Part shown: in pieces, positions 16,248 to 25,166 of the stretch
Position numbering within the stretch: the stretch's first letter is position 1
How the letters are laid out: each line of letters starts with the position of its first letter
Source of the DNA: Amorphoplanes digitatis
GTDB lineage: Bacteria > Actinomycetota > Actinomycetes > Mycobacteriales > Micromonosporaceae
Direction of reading: 5' to 3'
Length of the DNA: 64,000 nt
Assembly (NCBI RefSeq): GCF_014205335.1
Contig: NZ_JACHNH010000001.1
Location: 4,210,501 to 4,274,500, forward strand
Program-made: the position numbers and the translations under genes
Notes under the pieces: generated by a model
Told to the model about the DNA's origin: nothing
What the model saw: only the letters and a program-made list of their open reading frames with translations
The model's database searches: none

Positions 16248-18109
16248 CCGCGAGACTGGTGCTTGAGCAGGTGCCCATGCCCGGCCCGGACGGGGAGGTC
16301 TCGGCGGCGGCGTTCAGTCCCGATGGCGGCCTCCTGGCGACCGGTGGCGAGGATGGCGTGGTACGGCTGTGGGACGCGGCCGGCAGCCGGCAGATCCGGT
16401 CTTTGGAGGTCGGGGACGAGGACGACGTCCGGGTGCTGGCGGTCGCCTTCGGGGGTGGTCTCCGGACGGTGCTCGCGGCCGGCACCGACGACGGGCGGGT
16501 GGTCACCTGGAGTCCGGGCGACGGCGAGCGGCTCAGCGTGTTCGCCACCGGCGAGCGATACGTCCGTTCGATCGCGGTCCATCCCCACGGCGGCCTGCTC
16601 GCCGCCGGGGTCGGCGACACGGTGCGGCTCTGGGACCCGGCGACCGGCCGGCCGGTGCGGGACCTGACCGGTCATACGGGCCAGGTGCACGGCGTCGCCT
16701 TCAACGCCGGGGGCGACCTGTTGGCCAGTGCCGGAATGGACGGCATCCGACTCTGGAACCCGTCGACCGGAGAGCTCATCCGCACGTTCACCGGTCACCC
16801 CGCGAGCCTGACGACTGTCGCGTTCGACCCGGCCGGCGACCGGCTGGCCGGCACCGGCGCGACCGCCGGTGTGGTGCGGATCTGGCACGCCCGGACCGGG
16901 CGGGAAATGGCCGTCGTCGACTGGCGCGGCGCCACCCCGAAAACCGTGGCGTTCAGCCCGGACGGGCGGGTGCTGGCGCTCGGCAGCCCGAGTCGCAGCC
17001 TGCGGCTCTGCGACACCACCACCGGCGCGGAGCTCTGCTCGCTCACCGGCCGGCGGATGGGCGTCGTGTCCGCCGCGTTCTTCAGCCCGGACGGGACGGA
17101 GGTGCTCACCGTCGCCGGTCGCGCCCGGCACCGGCTGCCGCCCGGCTCGTTCGACAGGTCGTTCGGCCGCTGGCGGATCCGCGAGATCGACGTGGAGCCG
17201 TCGGGCGTCGTCGCCGTCCCCGCCGACGACCGGCGGGTCCTGCGCCACCCGAGCCACGTGCACTCGATGGCGTTCAGCCCCGACGGCGGCCGGCTGGTGA
17301 CCAACGACGGCACCGTACGGGTATGGCGGCTCGACGGTGACGGCGACGCCGCAGGGGTCGGGAACGCCAACGTCGTCGCGGACGTGGTGTGGAGTCCGGA
17401 CGGCGCCGTGTTCGCCTTCACCCGCGGCCTCACCACGGTCGTACTCGTCGACCCGGAGACCGGTCGCGAGGTCCGGAACTGGGACTGCGGCATGATCGGT
17501 GTGTCGAGCCTCGCGTTCAGCGCGGACGGCGGCAAGCTCGCGGCGGCGCTCGGCGACCACTCGATCGTCATCTGGGACCCGTCGACCGGCCGGACGCTTC
17601 AGCGGCTCACCGGCCCGCGGTCGACGACCAGCGCCGGGCGGTCGGCGATGACGTTCAGTCCGGACGGCACCCGGCTGGCCAAAGGCGCCGAGGACGGTAC
17701 CTACGCGGTGCACCTGTGGCACCTCGGCACCGGGCGACTGCGGCAGCTGCACGGTCACACCGACTACGTTGTCGCGGTGGCCTTCGACCCGTCCGGCGCC
17801 AGGCTCGCCAGCGGCGGCCTGGACCGGTCGGTCGTGCTGTGGGACGCCGCGACGGGCGACGAGCTCGGCGAGTTGACCGGGCACACCGGTGCCCTGCGGG
17901 CGGTAGCGTTCAGTCCCGACGGCACCCGCCTCGCCACCGCGGACTCCGCCGGCACGGTCGACCTCCGCGACCCGGTGACCGGATCGCCGACCCACCGGCT
18001 GACCCACGACGGCGGGCCGGTCACGTCGATCGCGTTCAGTCCGGACGGCGCCGGACTCGCCACCGCCGGCTCGGACACCACGGTCCGCCTCTGGACCCTG
18101 CCGGCGTGA
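16244..18109 (+). CDS. WD40-repeat protein, 14 repeats
   Basis: A 621-residue protein that is almost entirely WD40 repeats. About 14 copies of the pattern AFSPDG...LA(T/S)...VRLWD can be counted, the number needed for two seven-bladed propellers. There is no signal peptide, membrane segment or kinase/NTPase domain, so it is a free-standing cytoplasmic scaffold. A less regular stretch around residues 295-330 separates the two halves. It is coupled to the methyltransferase gene by an ATGA overlap, which suggests it might present substrates to that enzyme or form a complex with it; that is inference. Confidence 0.9.
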   Translation: MTARLVLEQVPMPGPDGEVSAAAFSPDGGLLATGGEDGVVRLWDAAGSRQIRSLEVGDEDDVRVLAVAFGGGLRTVLAAGTDDGRVVTWSPGDGERLSVFATGERYVRSIAVHPHGGLLAAGVGDTVRLWDPATGRPVRDLTGHTGQVHGVAFNAGGDLLASAGMDGIRLWNPSTGELIRTFTGHPASLTTVAFDPAGDRLAGTGATAGVVRIWHARTGREMAVVDWRGATPKTVAFSPDGRVLALGSPSRSLRLCDTTTGAELCSLTGRRMGVVSAAFFSPDGTEVLTVAGRARHRLPPGSFDRSFGRWRIREIDVEPSGVVAVPADDRRVLRHPSHVHSMAFSPDGGRLVTNDGTVRVWRLDGDGDAAGVGNANVVADVVWSPDGAVFAFTRGLTTVVLVDPETGREVRNWDCGMIGVSSLAFSADGGKLAAALGDHSIVIWDPSTGRTLQRLTGPRSTTSAGRSAMTFSPDGTRLAKGAEDGTYAVHLWHLGTGRLRQLHGHTDYVVAVAFDPSGARLASGGLDRSVVLWDAATGDELGELTGHTGALRAVAFSPDGTRLATADSAGTVDLRDPVTGSPTHRLTHDGGPVTSIAFSPDGAGLATAGSDTTVRLWTLPA

Positions 18110-18119
18110 GGTCAGCGGA

Positions 18120-18581
18120 TCAGTACTCGTTCTTGATGACGAAGTAGGAGCCGCGAATCGTGCCGGCCAGCTTCGACTTCTGCCGGGCGAACTTGAACGA
18201 CCCGAGCTCCTCGGGAACATCCATCCCGTCGGAGAGCTTGAATCCGACCGCCCGTTTCCCGCCGTCGTCGATCGTGTACATCACGTTGATCGACAGGCCG
18301 TCCTCGTAGAAGACGTACGCCATCCGGATGTTCTCGACCTGGAACGCGGTCGCCTCGAGCGGTCGAGCGGAGATGACGATGCCGCGTTCCTTCTCGAGAA
18401 TGCGGCTCACCCAGTCGATTGCCGACGTGGCGTCGCTCGCCGGCTCGACCGTGAAGGTGTGGTCGTACTTGTTCTTGAAGTACCGGGCCTCGTTCGCCCG
18501 CAGGCCGGCCAACGCGGTCGCGACCGGCGACGATTCCAGGCCGACGGTCGAAACGGTGCCGAAGTCCACCGCATAGGACAT
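18120..18581 (-). CDS. Hypothetical protein, 153 residues
   Basis: I do not recognise this family. The protein is soluble and mixed alpha/beta with an acidic N-terminal half. Recurrent blocks include LRANEARYFKNKYDHTF, then WVSRILEKERGIVISARPL, and a C-terminal TIRGSYFVIKNEY. The ATG has a good AGGGA SD about seven bases upstream. It is convergent with the WD40 gene and divergent from the GH3 glycosidase. GC content looks lower than in its neighbours, compatible with recent acquisition. Confidence 0.65.
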   Translation of the reverse strand: MSYAVDFGTVSTVGLESSPVATALAGLRANEARYFKNKYDHTFTVEPASDATSAIDWVSRILEKERGIVISARPLEATAFQVENIRMAYVFYEDGLSINVMYTIDDGGKRAVGFKLSDGMDVPEELGSFKFARQKSKLAGTIRGSYFVIKNEY

Positions 18582-18713
18582 TACATTTCCCTCGCGTGTA
18601 TGTACGTCATATCTCGGAACGGGTGTGGCAAGCGTAGGTGCAACGCCCGTCCACTAGGTACCGGAACGCCGGATGTGTTGCGTGCGGATTTCCTGGACCG
18701 CGGCGGGCGGCTG

Positions 18714-18742
18714 TTGCCTCGTCATCGCCCGACATCTATGGT
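18714..18742 (+). promoter_or_regulatory. Putative sigma-70-type promoter of the GH3 gene
   Basis: TTGCCT at 18714-18719 and TATGGT at 18737-18742 are separated by 17 bp. The LacI-type operator lies about 45 bp downstream of the -10, where a bound repressor could block elongation. Confidence 0.45.
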
Positions 18743-18787
18743 CGGTAACCATCCCACCGACTCGCGATCACGGCGCGTAGCCGATCG

Positions 18788-18801
18788 TCGAAGCGCTTCG
18801 A
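18788..18801. promoter_or_regulatory. LacI-family operator upstream of the GH3 gene
   Basis: The perfect 14-bp palindrome TCGAAGCGCTTCGA matches the two operators at 22895-22936 and has the central CG typical of LacI/GalR sites. It lies 24 bp before the GH3 start. The likely binder is the LacI protein encoded at 21824-22852. Confidence 0.8.
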
Positions 18802-18825
18802 TTGCGCCGTACAGGAGAGGATTCC

Positions 18826-21777
18826 ATGCGAAACAGGCATCTCCGGCGCGCTGTCGCCGTGGCCGCGGTCGCTCTCGTCACGCTCGCGGGCGCGTCCGCC
18901 GCCGCGCGTGCCGCCGATCCGGCGGAGGACTTCCGCGACCCCCGGCTGCCCCTCGCCGCCCGGATCGACGACCTCGTCGGCCGGCTCACCCTGGACGAGA
19001 AGGTCTCGCTGCTGCACCAGTACCAGCCGGCGATACCGCGGCTCGGCATCGACTTCTTCAAGACCGGGACCGAGGCGCTGCACGGCGTCGCCTGGTCGAC
19101 CGACGTGGACGCAAACGGCGCGGTGGTCACCGCGCAGGGCACCGCGTTCCCGCAGGCGGTCGGCCTGGCCAGCACCTGGGACCCGGCGTTGCTGCGGCGG
19201 GTCGGCGCGGCGGTCGGCGACGAGGCGCGCGGCTACCACGCGCTGAACCCGCGGGTCTGGGGCCTGAACCTGTGGGCGCCGGTGGTCAACCTACTGCGCG
19301 ACCCGCGCTGGGGACGCAACGAGGAGGGCTACTCCGAGGACCCGCTGCTGACCGGGGCGATCTCCACCGCGTACGGGAAAGGGTTGCAGGGTGACGACCC
19401 CGACCACCTGAAGACCGCGCCGACGCTGAAGCACTACGCGGCATACAACAACGAGACCCGGCGCGACGTCACGTCCTCGAACGTGCCGCAGCGGGTGCTC
19501 AACGAGTACGACCGCCAGGCGTTCCGGCCGGCGCTCGCGGCGGACGCGGCGACCGGGGTGATGGCGTCCTACAACCTGATCAACGGCCGCCCGGCCACCG
19601 TGGACCCGGACCTGTCGGGCCTGGTCCGCGGCTGGACGGACCGCCCGCTGTTCAACGTCTCCGACGCCTGGGCGCCGACCAACCTGACCGGCTCCCAGCG
19701 CTACTTCGCGACCCAGGCCGAGGCCGACGCGGCCCTGCTCAAGGCCGGGCTGGACAGCTTCACCGTCAACGACGCCAATGGCGCGCCGACCGTCGCCGCG
19801 GTCAACGAGGCCCTCGCGCGGGGGCTGCTCACCGAGGCCGACGTCGACACCGCGGTCGGCCACGCGCTGAGCATCCGGTTCCGGCTCGGCGAGTTCGATC
19901 CGGGCGGCGGCCCGCACGCGGGAATCGGCCCGGAGACCATCGACAGCCCCGCGCACCGCGCCCTGGCCCGGGAGACCGCCGGCCAGGCGATGGTCCTGCT
20001 GAAGAACTCGGGCAGCGCGCTGCCGCTCGCGCCCGGCGGCCGGGTCGCGGTGGTCGGCCCGCTGGCCGACACCCTCTACACCGACTGGTACGGCGGGAAG
20101 CTGCCGTACGAGGTCACCGCGCTGGACGGCATCCGGGAGCGCGCCGCGAGCGTGACCAGCAGCGAGGGCGCGGACCGCATCGCGCTCAAGGACGTGTCCA
20201 CCGGCAGGTACGTGACCGCGACCGGCACCACCGACGCCGACCGGGTCACCGCCACCGGCGAGACCGCCGGGCCCGCCGCACAGTTCGACGCGGTCGACTG
20301 GGGCCAGGGCGTCGCCACGCTGCGCAGCGTCGCCAACGGCCGGTACCTCGGCTACAACTGGGGCCCGTTCCTGACCCGCGACGAGCAGCCCAACGGCTGG
20401 TTCGTGCAGCAGCAGTTCAAGCTCGAGGCGCAGGCCGACGGCAGCTACGTGCTGCACTACGCGGGCTACGAGACGCAGGAGAGCTGGTTCGGCGCGAACA
20501 CCTACGTCACCGTCGGCGCCGACGGCGCGCTGACGCTCGGCTCGGCCACCGCCGACGGCGCCGCCCACTTCGCCCGCGAGGTGCTCAGCAGCGGCGTCGA
20601 CCAGGCCGTCGCCGCGGTCCGGGGCGCCGACTCCGCGGTCGTGGTGGTCGGCAGCAACCCGTTCATCAACGGGCGCGAGGCGCACGACCGCACCACGATG
20701 GCGCTGGGCGAGGGCCAGCAGGCGCTGGTGAAGGCGGTGCTGGCGGCGAACCCGCGGACCACGGTGGTGCTGCAGACCAGCTACCCGGACACCATCACCT
20801 GGGAGCAGCAGCACGTGCCGGCGATCCTCTGGACCACCCACGCCGGCGCCGAGACCGGGCACGCGCTCGCCGACGTCCTCTTCGGCGCGCGCAACCCGGG
20901 CGGGCGGCTGACACAGACGTGGTACCGCTCGGACGACCAGCTCCCGGCCGACCTGCTCGACTACGACATCATCGCGTCCGGCCAGACCTACCTCTACGGC
21001 ACGAAGACCCCGCTGTACGCGTTCGGCCACGGGCTCTCGTACACGAAATTCCGCTACTCCGGGCTGCGCACGCGGGCCGAGCGCGGCACGGTGACCGTGT
21101 CCGTCGACGTCACCAACACCGGCGCCCGCTCCGGCGACGAGGTGGTGCAGCTGTACACGCACCAGCGCACGTCGCGCGACCTGATGCCGGTCAAGCAGCT
21201 GCGGGCCTTCCAGCGGGTCAACGTGCCGGCCGGGCGCACCCGGACCGTCACGCTGCGCCTCAAGATCGCCGACCTGGCGCACTGGGACGTCACCCGCGGC
21301 CGCTGGGTGGTCGAGGCGTCCACACACGACCTGATGGTCGGCGCGTCCTCGGCCGACATCCGCCTGCGCGGCACGCTGCGCGTGCCCGGCGAGACGATCC
21401 CGGCCCGGGACCTGACCCGGACCACCCGGGCGGAGAGCTTCGACGCGTACGCGGGTGCCCGGCTGGTGGACGAGAGCAAGGCCAGCGGCACGGCGGTGGG
21501 CGCGGCCCGGGCCGGCGACTGGATCGCGTTCAAGGACTCGCGCCTGGGCACCGCCCTCACCGCCCGGGTCGCGAAGGCCACCGCGGGCGCGGGCACCGTC
21601 GAGGTCCGGCTCGGCTCGCCCACCGGGCGGCTGCTCGGCAGCGCCGCGGTCCCTTCCACCGGCGACGAGTACGCCTACGCGACCACGACCGCCCGGCTGT
21701 CGCGGGCCGCCGGGCGCCACGACGTGTACCTGGTGCTGAGCGAGGGGGTGCGGCTGTCGAGCTTCAGCATCGGCTGA
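18826..21777 (+). CDS. Secreted GH3 glycoside hydrolase with C-terminal CBM6-like domain
   Basis: A 983-residue secreted enzyme, beta-glucosidase or beta-xylosidase type. It has a signal peptide (1-30), a GH3 N-terminal barrel with KHYAAYNNE (202-210) and nucleophile Asp280 in NVSDAW, then a C-terminal GH3 domain. An insert at about 440-580 with repeated LKDVSTGRYVTA and VANGRYLGYN blocks looks like a fascin/beta-trefoil module where other GH3 enzymes carry PA14. A fibronectin-III-like domain follows (VSVDVTNTGARSGDEVVQLY), and then a CBM6-like tail (RAESFDAYAG, AGDWIAFKD). The start follows an AGGAGAGG SD. A promoter and LacI operator precede it. It probably hydrolyses plant oligosaccharides for the importer encoded downstream. 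Confidence 0.9.
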   Translation: MRNRHLRRAVAVAAVALVTLAGASAAARAADPAEDFRDPRLPLAARIDDLVGRLTLDEKVSLLHQYQPAIPRLGIDFFKTGTEALHGVAWSTDVDANGAVVTAQGTAFPQAVGLASTWDPALLRRVGAAVGDEARGYHALNPRVWGLNLWAPVVNLLRDPRWGRNEEGYSEDPLLTGAISTAYGKGLQGDDPDHLKTAPTLKHYAAYNNETRRDVTSSNVPQRVLNEYDRQAFRPALAADAATGVMASYNLINGRPATVDPDLSGLVRGWTDRPLFNVSDAWAPTNLTGSQRYFATQAEADAALLKAGLDSFTVNDANGAPTVAAVNEALARGLLTEADVDTAVGHALSIRFRLGEFDPGGGPHAGIGPETIDSPAHRALARETAGQAMVLLKNSGSALPLAPGGRVAVVGPLADTLYTDWYGGKLPYEVTALDGIRERAASVTSSEGADRIALKDVSTGRYVTATGTTDADRVTATGETAGPAAQFDAVDWGQGVATLRSVANGRYLGYNWGPFLTRDEQPNGWFVQQQFKLEAQADGSYVLHYAGYETQESWFGANTYVTVGADGALTLGSATADGAAHFAREVLSSGVDQAVAAVRGADSAVVVVGSNPFINGREAHDRTTMALGEGQQALVKAVLAANPRTTVVLQTSYPDTITWEQQHVPAILWTTHAGAETGHALADVLFGARNPGGRLTQTWYRSDDQLPADLLDYDIIASGQTYLYGTKTPLYAFGHGLSYTKFRYSGLRTRAERGTVTVSVDVTNTGARSGDEVVQLYTHQRTSRDLMPVKQLRAFQRVNVPAGRTRTVTLRLKIADLAHWDVTRGRWVVEASTHDLMVGASSADIRLRGTLRVPGETIPARDLTRTTRAESFDAYAGARLVDESKASGTAVGAARAGDWIAFKDSRLGTALTARVAKATAGAGTVEVRLGSPTGRLLGSAAVPSTGDEYAYATTTARLSRAAGRHDVYLVLSEGVRLSSFSIG

Positions 21778-21823
21778 TCAGTAGGATCGGCTGAGCAGCA
21801 GCCGCGCGACCGGGGGAGGGGCG

Positions 21824-22852
21824 ATGCCGACGATCAGCGATGTCGCCCGTGCGGCCGGTGTCTCGATGAGCACGGTCTCGTACGTGCTCAGCGGGCGCCG
21901 GCCGATCTCCGCCGAGACCCAGGCCCGGGTCAAGGCGGCGATCGCCGAGCTCGGCTACCACCCGCACGCCGGCGCCCGGGCGCTGGCCAGCAGCAGGACC
22001 AGCGTGCTGGCGCTGGTGGTGCCGCTGCGGGTGGACGTCAGCGTCCCGGTCATCATGCAGTTCGTGACCGCCGTGGTGACCGCGGCCCGGACCTACAACC
22101 ACGACGTGCTGCTGCTGACCAAGGACGAGGGCACGGCCGGGCTGGAGCGGGTCGCCGGCGCCACCATGGTCGACGCGCTGATCCTGATGGACGTGGAGCG
22201 CGACGACGTCCGCATCCCGGCGCTGGGCCGGCTCAAGCAGCCGTCGGTGCTTATCGGGTTCCCCGACGACGCGGCCGGCATCGCCTGCGTCGACCTGGAC
22301 TTCGCCGCCACCGCCGCCGAGTGCCTCGGCCACCTGGCCGGGCACGGGCACACCCGGATCGCCCTGGTCGGCCCCTCTCCCGCGGTCTACGAGCGCGGCA
22401 CCACGTACGCCTCGCGGTTCCTCGGCGGCTTCACCGAGGCCGCCGAGCGGCTGGGCCTGGAGACGGTCGCGCACCCCTGCGAGCCGGGTGTCCGGGGCGT
22501 GCGCGACTGCCTGGCGCAGATCGACGCCGAGCTGCCGGGCGTGTCGGCGCTCGTCGTGCACAACGAGGAGGCGCTGCCCCCACTGCTGGAGGAGCTGCGC
22601 GCCAACGGCCGCCGGGTGCCGCAGGACCTGTCGATCGTCGCGGTCTGCCCGCGCGACGTCGCGGTCGGCCTGCCGGTGCGGCTCACCTCGGCGGACATCC
22701 CCGCGCACGAGGTCGGCACCATCGCGGTCGAGACGGCGATGAACCTGCTCGACGGCCGGCGGACCCCCGGCACCCGGCTGGTACCGCCGACGATCATCGA
22801 ACGCGACAGCTGCGCAACCCACCACGAGGAAATCTCCGCGTCACCCGGTTGA
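21824..22852 (+). CDS. LacI-family transcriptional regulator
   Basis: A 342-residue repressor. The N-terminal HTH reads TISDVARAAGVSMSTVSYVL, the hinge helix lies around HPHAGARALAS, and the periplasmic-binding-protein-like effector domain follows from about residue 60. The ATG has a GGGGGAGGGG SD. The gene sits between the GH3 gene and the ABC importer, whose promoters carry TCGAAGCGCTTCGA palindromes that this family typically binds. The effector is probably a sugar taken up by the importer. It is likely a local regulator of all the genes from 18826 to about 29037. Confidence 0.93.
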   Translation: MPTISDVARAAGVSMSTVSYVLSGRRPISAETQARVKAAIAELGYHPHAGARALASSRTSVLALVVPLRVDVSVPVIMQFVTAVVTAARTYNHDVLLLTKDEGTAGLERVAGATMVDALILMDVERDDVRIPALGRLKQPSVLIGFPDDAAGIACVDLDFAATAAECLGHLAGHGHTRIALVGPSPAVYERGTTYASRFLGGFTEAAERLGLETVAHPCEPGVRGVRDCLAQIDAELPGVSALVVHNEEALPPLLEELRANGRRVPQDLSIVAVCPRDVAVGLPVRLTSADIPAHEVGTIAVETAMNLLDGRRTPGTRLVPPTIIERDSCATHHEEISASPG

Positions 22853-22878
22853 CATCCACGTCGATCGTTACCTAGCGT
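22849..22878 (+). promoter_or_regulatory. Promoter of the sugar ABC importer operon
   Basis: The consensus -35 TTGACA (22849-22854) overlaps the lacI stop codon. A -10-like TAGCGT (22873-22878) follows after 18 bp. Both LacI operators lie just downstream. Confidence 0.55.
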
Positions 22879-22894
22879 CTGGCCAGACCCTGCC

Positions 22895-22910
22895 GTCGAA
22901 GCGCTTCGAC
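22895..22910. promoter_or_regulatory. LacI-family operator 1 of the importer operon
   Basis: The perfect 16-bp palindrome GTCGAAGCGCTTCGAC lies about 17 bp downstream of the -10. It pairs with an identical copy 26 bp further on, centre to centre. Confidence 0.85.
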
Positions 22911-22920
22911 TAGGCCGACC

Positions 22921-22936
22921 GTCGAAGCGCTTCGAC
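22921..22936. promoter_or_regulatory. LacI-family operator 2 of the importer operon
   Basis: A second identical GTCGAAGCGCTTCGAC palindrome, just upstream of the SD sequence of the binding-protein gene. Two copies would allow cooperative repression. Confidence 0.85.
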
Positions 22937-22953
22937 CGCCTTTGGAGGACGGC

Positions 22954-24261
22954 ATGTTCAGACCACGAACGAGCTTCGCCGCAGGCGCGCTGCTTCTGGC
23001 GGCGTCCCTCGGCCTTACCGCTTGCAGCGACTCCGGCTCCGGCGACGAGGGCGCCGAGGCCAAGACCCTGACCCTCTGGCACTACGAGGGACCGACCAGC
23101 GCCATGGGCGTCGCCTGGAACCGGGCGATCGAGCTCTTCAAGGCGAGCCACCCGGGCGTCGAGGTGAAGTTCGAGGAGAAGAGCTTCGAGCAGATCCAGC
23201 AGAACGCCGGCATGATCCTCAACTCGGACAGCGCACCCGACATCCTCGAGTACAACAAGGGCAACGCCACCGCCGGCCTGCTGTCCAAGCAGGGCCTGCT
23301 CACCGACCTGACCGAGCAGGCGGGCAAGCGCGGCTGGGACAAGGCGCTGAGCCCGAGCCTGCAGACCACCACCCGGTACGACGACGACGGCATCATGGGC
23401 AGCGGGAAGATCTTCGGCATCCCGAACTACGGCGAGTACGTGATGGTCTACTACAACAAGGACCTCTTCGCGAAGCACAAAGTCGCGGTCCCGACCACAT
23501 TGGCCGAGTTTGAGACCGCTCTCGGTACCTTCACCAAGGCGGGCGTCACGCCGCTCTCGGTCGGCGGCGCCGAGTACCCCGCGCAGCAGATCCTCTACGA
23601 GCTGGCCCTGTCCAAGGCGAACCGGGCCTTCGTCGACGACTACCAGCTCTACAAGAACAAGGTCGACTTCCACGGCCCCGAGCTGACGTTCGGCGCGCAG
23701 GCCTTCGCGGACTGGGTCGCCAAGGGCTACATCGCCAAGAACTCGGCCGGTATCAAGGCCGAGGACATGGGCGTCGCCTTCACCCAGGGCAAGTTCCCGA
23801 TCCTGATCTCCGGCAGCTGGTGGTACGGGCGCTTCGCCACCGAGATCAAGAACTTCCAGTGGGGCACGTTCCTGTTCCCGGGCAACACCCTGCACCCGGG
23901 CTCCAGCGGCAACCTCTGGGTGGTGCCGACGAAGTCCAAGGCCAAGAGCCTCGCGTACGACTTCATCGACATCACCATGCAGCCCGAGGTGCAGGCCCTG
24001 CTCGGCAACTCCGGCGGCGTTCCGGTGGCCGCGGACCCGTCGAAGATCACCGACGAGAAGAACAAGGAGCTCATCGCGAACTTCGCCACGATCTCCTCCA
24101 GCGACGGGCTGGCCTTCTATCCGGACTGGCCCGCGCCCGGCTACTACGACGTCCTCGTCGGCGGCGTGCAGGGGCTGATCAACGGGTCGAAGACTCCCGA
24201 GAAGATGCTCGACGAGATCGCCAAGCCGTACAACGACAACCTCGCCGACCTCGGCAAATGA
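22954..24261 (+). CDS. Sugar ABC transporter substrate-binding lipoprotein
   Basis: A 435-residue solute-binding protein of the carbohydrate uptake family 1 (MalE-like). The signal sequence ends in the lipobox LTAC, so it is lipid-anchored outside the membrane. Typical regions are LTLWHYEG at the start of the mature chain, VEVKFEEKSFEQIQQNAG, and GKFPILISGSWW. It feeds the two permeases encoded next, with which it overlaps (ATGA). The ATG follows TTTGGAGGA. The ligand is probably a xylose-containing or gluco-oligosaccharide, judged from the GH31 and GH3 genes nearby. No ATPase gene is present; actinomycete importers of this type usually share MsiK. Confidence 0.92.
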   Translation: MFRPRTSFAAGALLLAASLGLTACSDSGSGDEGAEAKTLTLWHYEGPTSAMGVAWNRAIELFKASHPGVEVKFEEKSFEQIQQNAGMILNSDSAPDILEYNKGNATAGLLSKQGLLTDLTEQAGKRGWDKALSPSLQTTTRYDDDGIMGSGKIFGIPNYGEYVMVYYNKDLFAKHKVAVPTTLAEFETALGTFTKAGVTPLSVGGAEYPAQQILYELALSKANRAFVDDYQLYKNKVDFHGPELTFGAQAFADWVAKGYIAKNSAGIKAEDMGVAFTQGKFPILISGSWWYGRFATEIKNFQWGTFLFPGNTLHPGSSGNLWVVPTKSKAKSLAYDFIDITMQPEVQALLGNSGGVPVAADPSKITDEKNKELIANFATISSSDGLAFYPDWPAPGYYDVLVGGVQGLINGSKTPEKMLDEIAKPYNDNLADLGK

Positions 24262-25166
24262 GCCGGCCGCGACAGGGAGGCCGGCGCGCCGGCTACGGGG
24301 TGTACCTGATACCCGGAGTGCTGGCCTCCCTCGCGGTGATCGTCGTTCCCCTGGTGATGACCGTCGGGATCAGCTTCACCCGCTGGCCCGGCATCGGCAC
24401 GCCGGACTGGGTCGGCCTGGACAACTACACCCGGCTGCTCCACGACGTGAACTTCTGGGCCTCCTTCGGGCACATCCTGCTGCTGATCGTGGCGATGGCG
24501 GTGGTACCGACGCTGCTCGGCCTGGTGCTGGCGGCCGTGCTCTTCGACTACCTCGCCAAGGTCTTCGGTGCCCGCTGGGCGAGCGTGTTCCGCTCCGGCT
24601 TCTACCTGCCGCAGGTGCTGCCGGTCGCGGTGACCGGCATCGTCTGGGGCTGGATCCTGCACCCGAGCTACGGCGCGCTGAACCGGATCCTCGAGACGAT
24701 CGGGCTGTCCTCGCTGACCCGCAACTGGCTCGGCGACCCGGACTACGCGCTGTACAGCGTCATGGCGATCATGATCTGGGTCCAGCTGGGCTACCCGATC
24801 GTCATGTTCATGTCCGGCCTCCAGCGCATCGACCCCGAGCTCTACGAGGCCGCCGACCTCGACGGCGCCGGCTGGTGGCAGCGCTTCCGGCGCATCACCG
24901 TGTACCTGATCCGGCCCGAGTTCTACGTGGTGCTGGTGACCACCACCATCGCCGCGCTGAAGATCTTCGGCCCGATCTTCGTGCTGACCCGGGGCGGGCC
25001 GAGCAACGCCACACTGGTGCCGTCCTACTTCGCGTACAAGAACTTCTTCGAGAAGGCACAGGTCGGCTACGGCTCGGCGATCTCGACCGTGCTCACCGTG
25101 TTCATCGTGGTGCTGGCGTTCGTCTTCCTGCGCCTGCAGACCCGCGACCAGGAGCCGCACAGGTGA
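24258..25166 (+). CDS. Sugar ABC transporter permease (MalF-type)
   Basis: A 302-residue inner-membrane permease with six hydrophobic segments. The ABC-ATPase contact loop (EAA motif) is YEAADLDGAGWWQRFRRI. It overlaps the binding-protein gene by ATGA and the next permease by GTGA, so the three subunits are coupled. Together with the MalG-type partner it forms the channel of the importer. Confidence 0.93.
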   Translation: MSRPRQGGRRAGYGVYLIPGVLASLAVIVVPLVMTVGISFTRWPGIGTPDWVGLDNYTRLLHDVNFWASFGHILLLIVAMAVVPTLLGLVLAAVLFDYLAKVFGARWASVFRSGFYLPQVLPVAVTGIVWGWILHPSYGALNRILETIGLSSLTRNWLGDPDYALYSVMAIMIWVQLGYPIVMFMSGLQRIDPELYEAADLDGAGWWQRFRRITVYLIRPEFYVVLVTTTIAALKIFGPIFVLTRGGPSNATLVPSYFAYKNFFEKAQVGYGSAISTVLTVFIVVLAFVFLRLQTRDQEPHR

